This document shows, piece by piece, positions 45,418 to 54,356 of a DNA stretch of 64,000 bases. The translations under genes and the position numbers were made by a program. The stretch is from Azospirillum brasilense (GTDB taxonomy: Bacteria; Pseudomonadota; Alphaproteobacteria; Azospirillales; Azospirillaceae). The stretch covers positions 1 to 64,000 of the forward strand of contig NZ_VITI01000009.1 in the NCBI RefSeq assembly GCF_007827795.1. Direction: 5' to 3'. Below the pieces are notes generated by a model. It searched no databases, had not been told where the DNA came from, and worked only from the letters and a program-made list of their open reading frames with translations. The stretch's first letter is position 1. Every line of letters begins with the position of its first letter.

Positions 45418-45837
45418 ATGGCGATGACGAGCCAACAGGGCATGGGCAGCCGCGACGCGGCCCTGCCGGACGATCTCGAACGCATGATCAACGTTGGGCA
45501 TACCGAGCGCTTGGTGTCGCTGGTCGGGGGCGGGCTTCTCGCCGTGCTCGGGCTGCGCCGCCCGACGGTCGCCGGGGCGGCGCTGGCGTTGGCCGGCGGC
45601 GCTCTGGTCGCCCGCGGGCTGACCGGCTATTGCCCGGCCAAGGCGATGATGGAGGATCTGGGCGGCCACGACGGAGCGGGCATCCCCGCCGCGGATGTGG
45701 AACCGGGCGTCCATCGTTACTCCCGCCATCCCGGCGACATCTACGACGATGCCGACGAAAAGGAGAAGGTGGACGAGGCGTCGATGGAATCCTTCCCGGC
45801 CAGCGATCCGCCGTCCTTCACGCCCGGCGCCGTTTGA
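45418..45837 (+). CDS. DUF2892 (YgaP_TM-like) membrane protein
   Basis: A 139-residue protein with two hydrophobic segments of the DUF2892 type (NVGHTERLVSLVGGGLLAVLG, then GAALALAGGALVARGLTGYCP) and an acidic soluble C-terminal half ending MESFPASDPPS, a motif seen in other small stress proteins. GGAG precedes the ATG. It follows the PRC-barrel gene by 28 bp, probably in the same transcript. Function unknown. Confidence 0.8.
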   Translation: MAMTSQQGMGSRDAALPDDLERMINVGHTERLVSLVGGGLLAVLGLRRPTVAGAALALAGGALVARGLTGYCPAKAMMEDLGGHDGAGIPAADVEPGVHRYSRHPGDIYDDADEKEKVDEASMESFPASDPPSFTPGAV

Positions 45838-46139
45838 TCGTTTCTGGTCCCATAAATTCCGGTCCTATCAAAAGGCCCCTCCGGAAGGTGGGGCCTTTGT
45901 TTTTATTGCGGTCCTCTTCATGAATACGCAAGAAAGAGGTATGGATTGCCGCGGCGGCCTTCGCGTCTTCGCTGTGTGAAGGCTGTGTTACGGATAAACA
46001 AAGCGATAATGTCGGTTATATTGCGACTTTAACAAGTTGCCTATGACCTTCGATTGCACTATGGTGCGTTGCACAATTCGAGTGATCCGATCTGGCGCAC
46101 TCTGAATCCGGCCACCTTGCAATCCGGGAAAGCCAGCCT
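45838..46139 (+). other. Terminator and fabI upstream region
   Basis: 302 bp with the terminator at 45871-45903 and then an AT-richer stretch with three interlocking GCAC / GTGC / GCAC words (46056-46074) about 70 bp before fabI. These could be a regulator site; nothing else is seen. Confidence 0.55.
45871..45903 (+). terminator. Intrinsic terminator after the DUF2892 gene
   Basis: AAAGGCCCC pairs with GGGGCCTTT and is followed by GTTTTTATT. A textbook Rho-independent terminator 34 bp after the stop. Confidence 0.9.
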
Positions 46140-46925
46140 ATGACCACGATCATCCCCGCCGCCGCCACCCTTGAAGGCAAGAAGGGCCTCGTGCTCGGCA
46201 TCGCCAACGATCAGTCGATCGCGTGGGGCTGCGCCCGCGCCTTCCGCGCTCTGGGCGCGGATCTCGCGGTCAGCTACCTGAACGACAAGGCGAAGCGCTT
46301 CGTCGAGCCGCTGGCCCAGCAGCTCGAAGCGGAGATCTTCGAACCGGTGGACGTCACCGGCGAGGGTGAGCTGAAGGCCATCTTCGAGAAGATCGAGCAG
46401 AAGTGGGGCAAGCTGGACTTCGCGCTGCACTCCATCGCCTTCGCCCCGAAGGACGATCTGCACGGCCGCGTCGTCGATTGCTCGCGCGAGGGATTCCAGA
46501 TGGCGATGGACGTGTCCTGCCATTCCTTCATCCGCATGGCCCGCTACGCGGAACCGCTGATGAAGGACGGCGGTTCGCTGTTCACCATGTCCTATTTCGG
46601 CGCCAACCGCGTGATCGACAATTACGGCGTCATGGGTCCGGTGAAGGCCGCCCTGGAGGCCAGCGTGCGCTATCTTGCGTCCGAACTGGGTCCGAAGGGC
46701 ATCCGCGTGCACGCCATCTCCCCCGGCCCGATCAAGACCCGCGCCGCCTCCGGCATCGCCCATTTCGACGAGCTGATGGAGAAGGCCGCGGAACGCGCGC
46801 CGGAGCAGCGTCTCGTCACCATCGAAGAGGTCGGCTACACCACGGCCTTCCTGGCGACGGACGGTGCCAAGGGCATCACCGGCAGCACCACCTATGTGGA
46901 TTGCGGTTATTCGATCGTCGGCTGA
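46140..46925 (+). CDS. fabI: Enoyl-[acyl-carrier-protein] reductase (NADH)
   Basis: Last reduction of each fatty-acid elongation cycle. The 261-residue short-chain dehydrogenase-like enzyme has the FabI N-terminus GLVLGIANDQSIAWGCARAF, the HSIAFAPK stretch, and the catalytic pair Tyr and Lys in the spacing Y-x6-K (IDNYGVMGPVKAALEASV). Also HAISPGPIKTRAASGI. Single gene with its own terminator downstream. Alphaproteobacteria often carry two fabI copies, so this may not be the only one. Confidence 0.93.
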   Translation: MTTIIPAAATLEGKKGLVLGIANDQSIAWGCARAFRALGADLAVSYLNDKAKRFVEPLAQQLEAEIFEPVDVTGEGELKAIFEKIEQKWGKLDFALHSIAFAPKDDLHGRVVDCSREGFQMAMDVSCHSFIRMARYAEPLMKDGGSLFTMSYFGANRVIDNYGVMGPVKAALEASVRYLASELGPKGIRVHAISPGPIKTRAASGIAHFDELMEKAAERAPEQRLVTIEEVGYTTAFLATDGAKGITGSTTYVDCGYSIVG

Positions 46926-47286
46926 CCGGGCAGTGGTTCACCGATAAGTTGGGGCGGCTGATCGTCGCCTCATCTTCATAAAGTCGATGTGAAGGCAGGC
47001 GGAAACATGACGTTTCGCCTGCCTTTCCGCGTCTTTGTTTCGGTGCGGCAAAATGCCATGTGACAATCGTATGCGTTCGTTTTGTAAAAAATGCGCCCAT
47101 AATGCAGGCAAAGGCCGCCGGTTGTGGAGTCGGCGGTAACAGGGGTCGCGGCGTCTGGTATTTACGGTTTTTTGACGGATTGCGCACCTTCATCTTCAGT
47201 TGCGCAGGTACGGCGCGCTTCCCTTCAATGCGGTGGCTTTCGGCGGAATTGCCCGGTGGCCGCGGAAGACAGGGTGCGGAGGGTTC
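46926..47286 (+). other. Region between fabI and the hemerythrin gene
   Basis: 361 bp with the fabI terminator and a leader containing an AT-rich TTTTGTAAAAAA stretch near 47085. No gene or recognisable RNA is seen. Confidence 0.55.
46994..47026 (+). terminator. Intrinsic terminator after fabI
   Basis: GGCAGGCGGAAAC and GTTTCGCCTGCC pair with one bulged base around ATGAC, then TTTCC and a later TTTGTTT. Good stem, moderate T-tail. Confidence 0.75.
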
Positions 47287-47697
47287 ATGGGTGTCATTAC
47301 GTGGAGGCGGCAGCTCAGCGTCGGCCAGCCGTCCATCGATGAAGATCACAAGCACCTGATCGAGTATCTGAACGAACTGGACGCCGCGCTGAACTCGCGC
47401 AGCTTCATGCCCGTGCGTGTCGCCAAGATCCTCATGAAGCTGCTGGAATACACTCAGCAGCACTTCGCTCGCGAAGAAAAGATCATGCAGGCCGTGCATT
47501 ACCCGAAGTTCGAGGAGCATGTCCGCCAGCATCACGAGGCGGTGCGGACCTTGAGCGAACTGTCCGCGGTCTTCACGCGGGACCCGACGCATCAGAACGC
47601 CGAGCGGATCTACACCTTCACCGCGAACTGGCTGGTCCACCACATCATCATGCAGGACACGCAGCTGACGCCCTATGTGCGGGGCGTCTGGGTCTGA
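47287..47697 (+). CDS. Bacteriohemerythrin
   Basis: A 136-residue four-helix-bundle di-iron oxygen-binding protein. The iron ligands appear in order: HKHLIEYL, the HFAREEKIM segment, HVRQHHEAV and HHIIMQD. GGAGGG is placed before ATG 47287. Single-domain hemerythrins bind or sense oxygen and often go with motility in microaerophiles; Azospirillum-type cells favour low oxygen. No partner gene is adjacent. Confidence 0.93.
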   Translation: MGVITWRRQLSVGQPSIDEDHKHLIEYLNELDAALNSRSFMPVRVAKILMKLLEYTQQHFAREEKIMQAVHYPKFEEHVRQHHEAVRTLSELSAVFTRDPTHQNAERIYTFTANWLVHHIIMQDTQLTPYVRGVWV

Positions 47698-47733
47698 TAC
47701 CGAAGGCGCATGGCGTAGCCATGTGCGAAAGGG

Positions 47734-47780
47734 TCATACGGCCGGCCGATCATGGAACTGTTCATGCGCCGGCCGTATGA
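47734..47780. repeat. Long inverted repeat between convergent genes
   Basis: Perfect 13-bp arms TCATACGGCCGGC and GCCGGCCGTATGA flank 21 bp. A second small palindrome, CATGGC-GTA-GCCATG, lies just before it (47710-47724). There is no T-run. Confidence 0.75.
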
Positions 47781-47795
47781 GGGCAGGGCAGAGCG

Positions 47796-48620
47796 TTACA
47801 GAAAGGCGCTGCGCCGCCGGCCGGTGGCGTTCTCCCATGCCCATTCGACGACGAGGCTCAGCAGCCGCTCCAGCGTCGGGCGCACCTGACGCGCCGACTC
47901 CTCGCGGAAGCCGAAGGGTGCCTCTTCGTCCATGTAGGTGAGTTGCGACAGTTCGAGCTGCACCGAGTGGATGTTGTCGGCGGGATTGCCGTAGCGGCGG
48001 GTGATGAAGCCACCCTTGAAGCGGCCATTCTGCACGGAGGAAAAACGCCCGGTCGCGGTGAGCACGTTCATCACCCGGCCGACCAGCGCCGGCGAGGCGC
48101 TGGTCCCCTCCGCCGTGCCCAGGCTGAAGTCCTGAATCTGCCCGTCGAAGAAGCGCGGCACGCGCGATCGGATGGAATGGGCGTCGAACAGCACGGCCAC
48201 GCCGAAGCGGTCCTTCAGCGCCTGAAGCTCGCCGTTGAGCTGATCGTGATAGGGGCGCCAATAGGCACCGATCCGCCGCTGCACCTCCGCCGCGTCCGGT
48301 TCCTGTCCCGGGTGGTACACCGGCTGGTGATCGAATGTGGTGAGCGGACAGAGTTCGGTGCTGCCGGCGCCGGGAGTGGAGCAGGCGTCCTCGGGATCGC
48401 GGTTCAGGTCGATCACGTAGCGCGAGAGAATGGGCTTCAGGAAGCCGACGCCCAGCGCCGGAGCGAAATGATAGAGGCGGTCGAGATGCCAATCCGTGTC
48501 CGGCACCGCCAGGGCGGAGTCGGTCATGGTGGCCGCGATGTCCGGCGGCACGACGGTGCCGACATGCGGGATGCTGAGCAGGACGGGGGTTTCCCCCGGC
48601 TGGAAGCGGAACGTCTCCAT
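47796..48620 (-). CDS. N-formylglutamate amidohydrolase family protein
   Basis: A 274-residue zinc hydrolase. Family motifs include LLSIPHVGTVVP at the N-terminus, the DTDWHLDRLY region, VIDLNRDPE, VLFDAHSIRSRVP (metal and catalytic residues) and NPADNIHSVQLELSQ. In the histidine pathway HutG-type members release glutamate and formate from N-formylglutamate. No hut genes are adjacent, so another N-formyl substrate is possible. ATG 48620 matches the family start; an upstream frame to 48713 adds an unconserved basic leader. Confidence 0.88.
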   Translation of the reverse strand: METFRFQPGETPVLLSIPHVGTVVPPDIAATMTDSALAVPDTDWHLDRLYHFAPALGVGFLKPILSRYVIDLNRDPEDACSTPGAGSTELCPLTTFDHQPVYHPGQEPDAAEVQRRIGAYWRPYHDQLNGELQALKDRFGVAVLFDAHSIRSRVPRFFDGQIQDFSLGTAEGTSASPALVGRVMNVLTATGRFSSVQNGRFKGGFITRRYGNPADNIHSVQLELSQLTYMDEEAPFGFREESARQVRPTLERLLSLVVEWAWENATGRRRSAFL

Positions 48621-48794
48621 GCCAACACCCCTGGTTTCCTGGCCCGATTCGTCAAGCCATTCGTGCAACAACGGTTTGGTGCGCCGCAGCATAATCGGAA
48701 CTATGCGGCGCAACCGGCATGGCGGTCAAATCCTATTGCGTATTTGTTATAAAGGCTTCAGCGGGTTGTGGCGGACGGGTCCGCCGCAACCGCC

Positions 48795-49145
48795 TTACGC
48801 CTCCAGATCCCCTTCGCTTTCCTCCGCCACATGGTCGACCATGTCCGACAGGACGCGTCGGATGTGCTCGTCGGTGATCAGGTAGAAGACGCGGTTGCCG
48901 CGCCGTTCCGCCTGGATCAGCCGCCCCGCCCGCAGCAGGCGGAGGTGATGGCTGACCAGGGATGGCGACAGGCCCAGAGCCGCCGCCATGTCGCCGACCG
49001 AGGTCGACGTGTCCAGGCAGGCCAGGATGATGCGCAGCCGGCTGGGGTCGCTCATCAGGCGGAACATGTCGGCCAGTTCGGTGGTCTGGTCTTCGGACAG
49101 GCGGAGATGCGCCGGCTTGTCCTTCGGTGCTGACCCTTTTTGCAT
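48795..49145 (-). CDS. ArsR/SmtB-family regulator
   Basis: A 116-residue winged-helix repressor: MFRLMSDPSRLRIILACL, STSVGDMAAALGLSPSLVSHHLRLLRAGRLIQ and RRGNRVFYLI. The alpha-3 ELCVCD metal box is absent (ACLDTS instead) but a CzrA/NmtR-like alpha-5 site with H, D and E residues (DEHIRRVLSDMVDHVAEE) is plausible, so zinc or nickel/cobalt sensing is more likely than arsenic. Divergent from the DUF3299-like gene, its probable target. Confidence 0.88.
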   Translation of the reverse strand: MQKGSAPKDKPAHLRLSEDQTTELADMFRLMSDPSRLRIILACLDTSTSVGDMAAALGLSPSLVSHHLRLLRAGRLIQAERRGNRVFYLITDEHIRRVLSDMVDHVAEESEGDLEA

Positions 49146-49448
49146 GCCGCGTTGATTCCCGCTCGTAAGGTTTTTATCGGTGGTTGACGCTCTTACAAAG
49201 TATAGGCCGGAAGCCGCGTCAATCCCATAGGTCGGCCAAACGATGTCCGAAGTCGATTGGCGGTGGCCTCTTACGTATGGCCTATCGCTCGCCTGTTGAC
49301 CTTGGACAAAGGCTCGGGAACAATTCGGCCACAAGCACGACGGTCTGGGACAAGGCCGCACAGGATGCCTTCAACGATCGAATGAACGGGATCGAATGAA
49401 CGGTCGAACGAACGACCGAAACGGGCAGGATCGAGGGGGAGGACCGTC
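49146..49448. other. Divergent region between ArsR gene and DUF3299-like gene
   Basis: 303 bp holding both promoters. It contains the 14-bp tandem repeat at 49376-49416 close to the DUF3299-like gene. No gene seen. Confidence 0.6.
49376..49416. repeat. Iteron-like 14-bp tandem repeat
   Basis: GATCGAATGAACGG occurs twice in tandem (49376-49389, 49390-49403), then a degenerate third copy TCGAACGAACGAC. Possible binding array for the divergent ArsR protein or another regulator. Confidence 0.65.
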
Positions 49449-49919
49449 ATGACGTCGCGCCGACAGGTTTTGCTGCCGCTCGCGCTGGCCCCGGTGGCCG
49501 GCTGGGCGATCTGGGCCGCCAACGCCAGCGAGCCCACGCATCCCGCCGGGCCGTTCCATCTGCCATTGGACGACACCACGGCCCTGTGGCGGGATCTGGT
49601 GCAGGTCCGTATGGAGGGACCAGCCGCCAACCCGGTCTTTCCGACCCGAGTCAAGGCGTTGGAGGGAACGCTGGTGACGGTGCGCGGTTTCATGGTGCCG
49701 CTGAGCGATGCGCCGTCCCACAACCGCTTCATCCTCGCCGCCAATCCCATTTCCTGCCCAGCCTGCCATCGGCCAAGCCCCTCCACGATGCTGCACGTCC
49801 ACAGCCAGATCCCGGTCCGAGAATCGCAGGCCCCGGTGCTGATGACCGGCACGTTGCGGCTGAATCCTTTGGAGGGATTGTTCTATCGTCTCGACCGCGC
49901 TGAGCTGCGTTACGCCTGA
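49449..49919 (+). CDS. DUF3299-like exported protein
   Basis: A 156-residue protein with a Tat/Sec-like leader (MTSRRQVLLPLALAPVAGW) and a small domain, LEGTLVTVRGFMVPLSD followed by FILAANPISCPACHRP, which matches the DUF3299 pattern of a conserved Cys-containing loop after VRGYMVPL. Members are often linked to metal-ion handling. The CPAC pair could bind metal or be redox active. Divergent ArsR regulation supports a metal connection. The family assignment is from motif memory. Confidence 0.7.
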   Translation: MTSRRQVLLPLALAPVAGWAIWAANASEPTHPAGPFHLPLDDTTALWRDLVQVRMEGPAANPVFPTRVKALEGTLVTVRGFMVPLSDAPSHNRFILAANPISCPACHRPSPSTMLHVHSQIPVRESQAPVLMTGTLRLNPLEGLFYRLDRAELRYA

Positions 49920-50006
49920 CCGTTGCGGATTGGATCGGTCATTCCTTTTTCCGGCGAGTCGTGAAATCCTGCCGCCTGTTCGAGTCGGGCGGGTGGCGGG
50001 GAACGC

Positions 50007-51224
50007 GTGGCCGGAAAGGGAGTGGCTCTGTGGCGGGCCGCCGGGTTGTTCGTGGCGCTCGTTCTCTATGGCCTGCTGAGCGCGCCGGCACCGGCGGAGA
50101 TCCGCCCGGCGGAGGCGGTCATCGGTGCCCTGCTGGTGCTGGGTGTCGGGCTGCTGCGCCCCCTGTGCGTGGCGACGGGCCAGACGTTGCTGGAGCGTGG
50201 TTCGCCACCGTGGGAGATGCCCGCGGTGCTGGCGCTGGCGGTGCTGTTGTGGTGTCCCCTGATGCGCGGCGTATGGCTGGACTGGGCGCCGGGCGACATG
50301 GTGCGCGACGTGGTGCCGCTCCTTTACCTGTTCCTTCCCGTGCTTCTGGTGCCGTTGCTGCGCGCTGCCCCCGACCGGGCGGTGGGGCTGCTGGCCGGTG
50401 GTCTGGCGGTGGCCGGTGTGGGGTTCGCGCTGCGCTGGTGGAAGCAGGCGGAATGGGGGTTCGGCGCCGTCGGTGTCCGTGCGATGGCGGACGGCGGCGT
50501 CTATCTGCTGAACGCGCCGTCGGTCCTGTTCGCCGCCATCGCGCTGCCGGCCTTCGGAGTCGGGATGCTGACGCGCGGCGGGTGGCTGCGGCGCGCCGCC
50601 GGTGTGGCCGCGGTTCTGGGTGGCTTGCTGTGTCTGGTGGCGTTGGCCGGGGCAGTGCACCGGATGGCGCTCGGGCTTGCCGCGATTGCCTTCGCCGCCT
50701 TGGGGCTGTTGTGGCTGCGCCGGGCGCCGCTGGCCGTGCTGGGGGCGGGTGGGATAGCGCTGCTGTTGGCGACGCTTTTTCCAGAGGCGCTGTTCGGCGC
50801 CTTGGGGCAGGTGGCCGAGAAAACCCGGCTGGCCGGAGCGAACACCCGGTGGGAGGAGGCGGAAGCCGCGCTCGGGCAGGCGCTGTCCTCCCCGGCCGCC
50901 TTCCTGTTCGGGCAGGGTTGGGGGGCGCTTCTCGCCAATCCCGCGGTGGGCGGGTGGCGCGTGTCCTACACCCACACGCTCGTGACCTACGCTCTCGCCA
51001 AAACCGGTGTGGTCGGTCTGTGCGCCCTGATCGCCTATCTCGGCGGTCTTGCTCCGCGTGTGCTGGCGCTCCTGCGGTCCGATCCGGTGCTCGGCTGGGC
51101 GGTGTCGGGTCCGCTGCTGATGGCGCTTGGGGCGCACACCAGCTTCAAGTACCTCGACACCGGACTTCTCCTCACTCTGGCGGTGCTGGCGGCGGAGCGT
51201 GGGAAGCGGTTGCCGCCGCGCTGA
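50007..51224 (+). CDS. O-antigen ligase/polymerase-like membrane protein
   Basis: A 405-residue inner-membrane protein with about ten or more hydrophobic segments and a larger loop (about 270-325) in the style of WaaL/Wzy proteins: FPEALFGALGQVAEKTRL, NTRWEEAEAALGQAL, and GQGWGALLAN with SYTHTLVTYALAKTG. In such proteins this loop carries the transfer-site residues, here candidate Arg, His and Glu. GTG 50007 is the start. First gene of a polysaccharide operon with two glycosyltransferases and a Wzz-like protein. Confidence 0.75.
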   Translation: MAGKGVALWRAAGLFVALVLYGLLSAPAPAEIRPAEAVIGALLVLGVGLLRPLCVATGQTLLERGSPPWEMPAVLALAVLLWCPLMRGVWLDWAPGDMVRDVVPLLYLFLPVLLVPLLRAAPDRAVGLLAGGLAVAGVGFALRWWKQAEWGFGAVGVRAMADGGVYLLNAPSVLFAAIALPAFGVGMLTRGGWLRRAAGVAAVLGGLLCLVALAGAVHRMALGLAAIAFAALGLLWLRRAPLAVLGAGGIALLLATLFPEALFGALGQVAEKTRLAGANTRWEEAEAALGQALSSPAAFLFGQGWGALLANPAVGGWRVSYTHTLVTYALAKTGVVGLCALIAYLGGLAPRVLALLRSDPVLGWAVSGPLLMALGAHTSFKYLDTGLLLTLAVLAAERGKRLPPR

Positions 51225-51243
51225 AGGATATGCATACTTATGC

Positions 51244-52521
51244 GTGTCAAACCATTTTGGCGATTCTTCTTCCGTGGATTCACCGTCCATCCTGTTCGTC
51301 AACCGTGTGTTTCCTCCGGATAAGGGGGCGACCGGGCGTTGCGTGTTCGACGTGGCGGGGCGGATGGCGGCGATGGGCTGGCGGGTCACCGTTGTCGCGG
51401 ACGGGTGCGGACCCAGCGATGCGCCGCCCGGCGTCGCCGTCCGCCGCACCGGCGGGGATGCTCCACTTGATGCAGGGGCGGTGAGCAGGGACCCGCGGCT
51501 GACCGCCCGCGGCTATCTCGCCGCCGCGGTTCGGCTGATTCAACGGGCGTTGCGCCTGCCGCGGCACGACGTCGTGGTGACCATGACCGACCCGCCGCTG
51601 CTGGCCTGTGCCGGACCGCTGATCGCCGCCCGCCATGGCGCGGCGTCCATTCATTGGAGCCAGGATGTGTTTCCGGCGTTGCTGCCGGTGCTCGGCATCC
51701 GCATGCCGGAACCGCTGACGCGGATGACGGAGCGGGCGAGTGTTCGGGCGCTTCGCCGCCATGACGCGGTGGTCGCCATCGGGCGCTGCATGGCCGGGCG
51801 GCTGGCGGCGGCGGGGGTGTCGGCGGAACGGATCACCGTCCTGCCGAACTGGCCCGATCCGCGCATCCGGCCGGTGCCGCGCGCGGACAACCCGTTCCGG
51901 CGGGAGCATGGGCTGGGCGGCCGTTTCACCGTGGCCTATTCGGGAAACATGGGGCTCGCCCACCCGATGGACGCCCTGCTGGAGGCGGCGACTCTGCTGG
52001 CGCGCAGCGATCCCGCCCTTGCGATTCTGTTGATCGGGGAGGGGCGGCGGCGGGCCGCCATTGCGGAGGCGGTGGAGCGGCGCGGGCTGACGAACGTCCG
52101 GATGCTGCCGCTCCAGCCGCCGGACCGGCTGGCTGAAAGCCTGTCCGCCGCCGATCTGCATCTGGCGACCATGGACCCGCGGGCTGAAGGGCTGCTGGTG
52201 CCCAGCAAGGTGGCCGGCGCGCTGGCGGCCGGCCGGCCTTGCCTGTTCCTGGGGCCGGCGGGCAGCGATGCGGCGGCCATGGTGGAGGGCTGCGGGCAAA
52301 GGCTGGCACCGGACGACGCGGCGGGTCTGGCCGCTGCGATTCGCATCTACGCCCGTGATCCGGCACTGCGCGCGGCGCATGGGGCAAGGGCGCTGACCGT
52401 TGCATCGGCTTGGGACGCCGCCGCCGCGGCCCGGCGGTTCACGGCGCTGGCCGAGACGCTGCACCAGGAGAGGCTGCGCGGCGCATCCGTTCCGACCGGG
52501 CGGAGCCTGCCCCATGCCTGA
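51244..52521 (+). CDS. Glycosyltransferase, GT4-type
   Basis: A roughly 425-residue GT-B enzyme. The N-terminal domain shows ILFVNRVFPPDKGATGR, and SQDVFPALLPVLGI resembles WcaI-type enzymes. The C-terminal domain has FTVAYSGNMGLAHPMDALL and, near the end, the acceptor/donor site stretch TMDPRAEGLLVPSKVAGAL with the EGLLVPSK motif. GTG 51244 or GTG 51274 is the start; neither has a strong ribosome site. Ends within the start of the Wzz-like gene (8-bp overlap). Confidence 0.85.
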   Translation: MSNHFGDSSSVDSPSILFVNRVFPPDKGATGRCVFDVAGRMAAMGWRVTVVADGCGPSDAPPGVAVRRTGGDAPLDAGAVSRDPRLTARGYLAAAVRLIQRALRLPRHDVVVTMTDPPLLACAGPLIAARHGAASIHWSQDVFPALLPVLGIRMPEPLTRMTERASVRALRRHDAVVAIGRCMAGRLAAAGVSAERITVLPNWPDPRIRPVPRADNPFRREHGLGGRFTVAYSGNMGLAHPMDALLEAATLLARSDPALAILLIGEGRRRAAIAEAVERRGLTNVRMLPLQPPDRLAESLSAADLHLATMDPRAEGLLVPSKVAGALAAGRPCLFLGPAGSDAAAMVEGCGQRLAPDDAAGLAAAIRIYARDPALRAAHGARALTVASAWDAAAAARRFTALAETLHQERLRGASVPTGRSLPHA

Positions 52522-53485
52522 CGGAATGCCGCTGCGCCGCTCCCCGGTGGAGGTCGAGGCGGTGGAAACGGGGCTGCGGTTGCGCCGATTCCTCCGGACG
52601 ATGCGGGAGGGGTGGCCGATCCTGTTCATCGGCACGGCGCTGGGCGTGGTGGCGTCCGTGACCGCCTTGCGGCTGGTGGTTCCCCAATACACCGCGGTGA
52701 TGGTGATCGGGCCGACCGCCCGCGTCGGTGCGGCGGCCATGGGGGCGCGGCTGCCCGTTCTGATCGGCCGGGAGGCCGCCGCCGCCGCGTCGGAACCCGG
52801 TCCGGGGGACGAGATCCTTTCGGATTTCGCGCGTTACCTCCAGCTGTTCACCTCCATCCCGGTGGCGGAGCGGCTGATGGCCGATCCGCTGCTGCTGCGC
52901 GGCCTGTTCCCTGACCGTTGGGACGGGGAGGCGGGGGCTTGGCGCCCCGCGCCCGGTCCCATGGCGTCCGCCAAGCGGACGTTCCTCGCGCTCGTCGGCC
53001 GGTCGGACTGGGTGGAACCCGACGCGGAGCGGGTGGCGAGCGCCCTTCAGGACCGGCTCACCGTCGACATGGTGGGCAGCGGGCCGATGCGGCGGCTGCG
53101 CCTTCGCCACGCCGACCGTGCCATGGCGCTGCGGATTCTGTCCGCCGCCGCCCAGGCGACCGACGCCCATCTGCGGGCGGAAGCGTCCCGGCGAAGCGCC
53201 GCCCAGATCGCCCACGCCCGTGCCCGTCTGGCCGGGATCACCGTGGCGGAGCACCGCCAAGCCCTTGCCGACCTGCTGTCGGAGCAGGAACGGATCGCCA
53301 TGATGATCGAGGTCGATCTGCCGCTGGCGGCGGACGCCATCGAACCCCCCGCCGCGGCGCAGCGCCCGGATTGGCCGAATCCCCTGCGCGTGGTTCCCAT
53401 GGCGGCGTTGGTGGGGCTAATGGCCGGGGCGCTCGCCGTTGGCCTGCGGCGCCTGTGGCGGGCCGGCGGCGAGGCAACACCGTGA
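52514..53485 (+). CDS. Wzz-like chain-length determinant / polysaccharide co-polymerase
   Basis: A 323-residue protein with one membrane segment near residues 34-55 (GWPILFIGTALGVVASV), a periplasmic helical region with a heptad-like helix (RRSAAQIAHARARLAG), and a second membrane segment near the C-terminus (AALVGLMAGALAVGLRRL). There is no BY-kinase domain. It probably sets chain length or links to the SLBB exporter. The ATG overlaps the upstream glycosyltransferase stop and its own stop overlaps the next GTG. Confidence 0.75.
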   Translation: MPDGMPLRRSPVEVEAVETGLRLRRFLRTMREGWPILFIGTALGVVASVTALRLVVPQYTAVMVIGPTARVGAAAMGARLPVLIGREAAAAASEPGPGDEILSDFARYLQLFTSIPVAERLMADPLLLRGLFPDRWDGEAGAWRPAPGPMASAKRTFLALVGRSDWVEPDAERVASALQDRLTVDMVGSGPMRRLRLRHADRAMALRILSAAAQATDAHLRAEASRRSAAQIAHARARLAGITVAEHRQALADLLSEQERIAMMIEVDLPLAADAIEPPAAAQRPDWPNPLRVVPMAALVGLMAGALAVGLRRLWRAGGEATP

Positions 53486-54333
53486 TTCCCGTGTCGGTCG
53501 TGGTGATGACCCGCAACGAGGCGGCCAACCTTCCCCACTGTCTGTCCGCCCTGGGACGTTTCGCCGAGCGCTTCGTGGTGGACAGCGGCAGCACCGACGG
53601 AACGCCGGCCATCGCCGAGGCGGCGGGCGCGCGGGTCGTGCCCTTCCGGTGGGACGGGCGATATCCCAAGAAGAAGCAATGGTGCCTGGACCAACTGCCG
53701 TTCCGCCAGGATTGGGTCCTGTTCGTCGATGCCGATGAGCGGCTCGGCGGCGCGCTGGTGAAGGAGATCGCCGCGCTGATGAGCGCGGGGCCGCGGCATG
53801 CCGGCTACTTCATCGATGGCCATCCGGTGTTTCTCGGCCGGCGCCTGCGCTTCGGCGCGCGCAACCGGAAACTCGTCCTGTTTGACCGCCGAAAGGCGCA
53901 CTTCCCGACCGTGCCCGACCTCGACGTGGCCACCATGTGGGAGGTCGAGGGCCATTATCAGCCGGTGATCGCCGGCACCGTCGGACGGCTGCGCCACAGC
54001 CTGACCCATGCCGACGACAAACCGATCGCGGCGTGGTTCGAGCGGCACGCCCGTTACGCCGATTGGGAGGCGGCGTTGCGGTCGGATGGACGGATGGCGG
54101 ATCTGATCGGGCGGGAATCCGGCGCGCGCCGTTGGCTGAAGGCTTGCTTGGGCATGATCCCGGCCCGTCCGCTCCTGGTCTTTCTGTATGGGTATGTCTG
54201 GCGTTTGGGGTTCCTGGACGGCGGTCCGGGGTTCCAACACGCGCTGGCGCGGGCGTTTTACTATTGGCAGATCGGCCTGAAGATCGCGGACGCGAGGCGG
54301 CGTGCCGAACCTCCCGCGCCCACCGATGACTGA
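53482..54333 (+). CDS. Glycosyltransferase family 2 (WaaE/KdtX-like)
   Basis: A 283-residue GT-A enzyme starting at GTG 53482. The nucleotide-sugar fold shows VSVVVMTRNEAANLPHCL, the VVDSGSTDGTPAIAE stretch, KKKQWCLDQL and the metal-binding DADERL. These stretches are typical of the WaaE/KdtX group that adds sugars to lipopolysaccharide core or capsule. Translationally coupled to the Wzz-like gene by a 4-bp overlap. Last gene of the plus-strand set. Confidence 0.88.
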   Translation: MIPVSVVVMTRNEAANLPHCLSALGRFAERFVVDSGSTDGTPAIAEAAGARVVPFRWDGRYPKKKQWCLDQLPFRQDWVLFVDADERLGGALVKEIAALMSAGPRHAGYFIDGHPVFLGRRLRFGARNRKLVLFDRRKAHFPTVPDLDVATMWEVEGHYQPVIAGTVGRLRHSLTHADDKPIAAWFERHARYADWEAALRSDGRMADLIGRESGARRWLKACLGMIPARPLLVFLYGYVWRLGFLDGGPGFQHALARAFYYWQIGLKIADARRRAEPPAPTDD

Positions 54334-54356
54334 GGGTCGAACGAGGGTGCCGTGAC

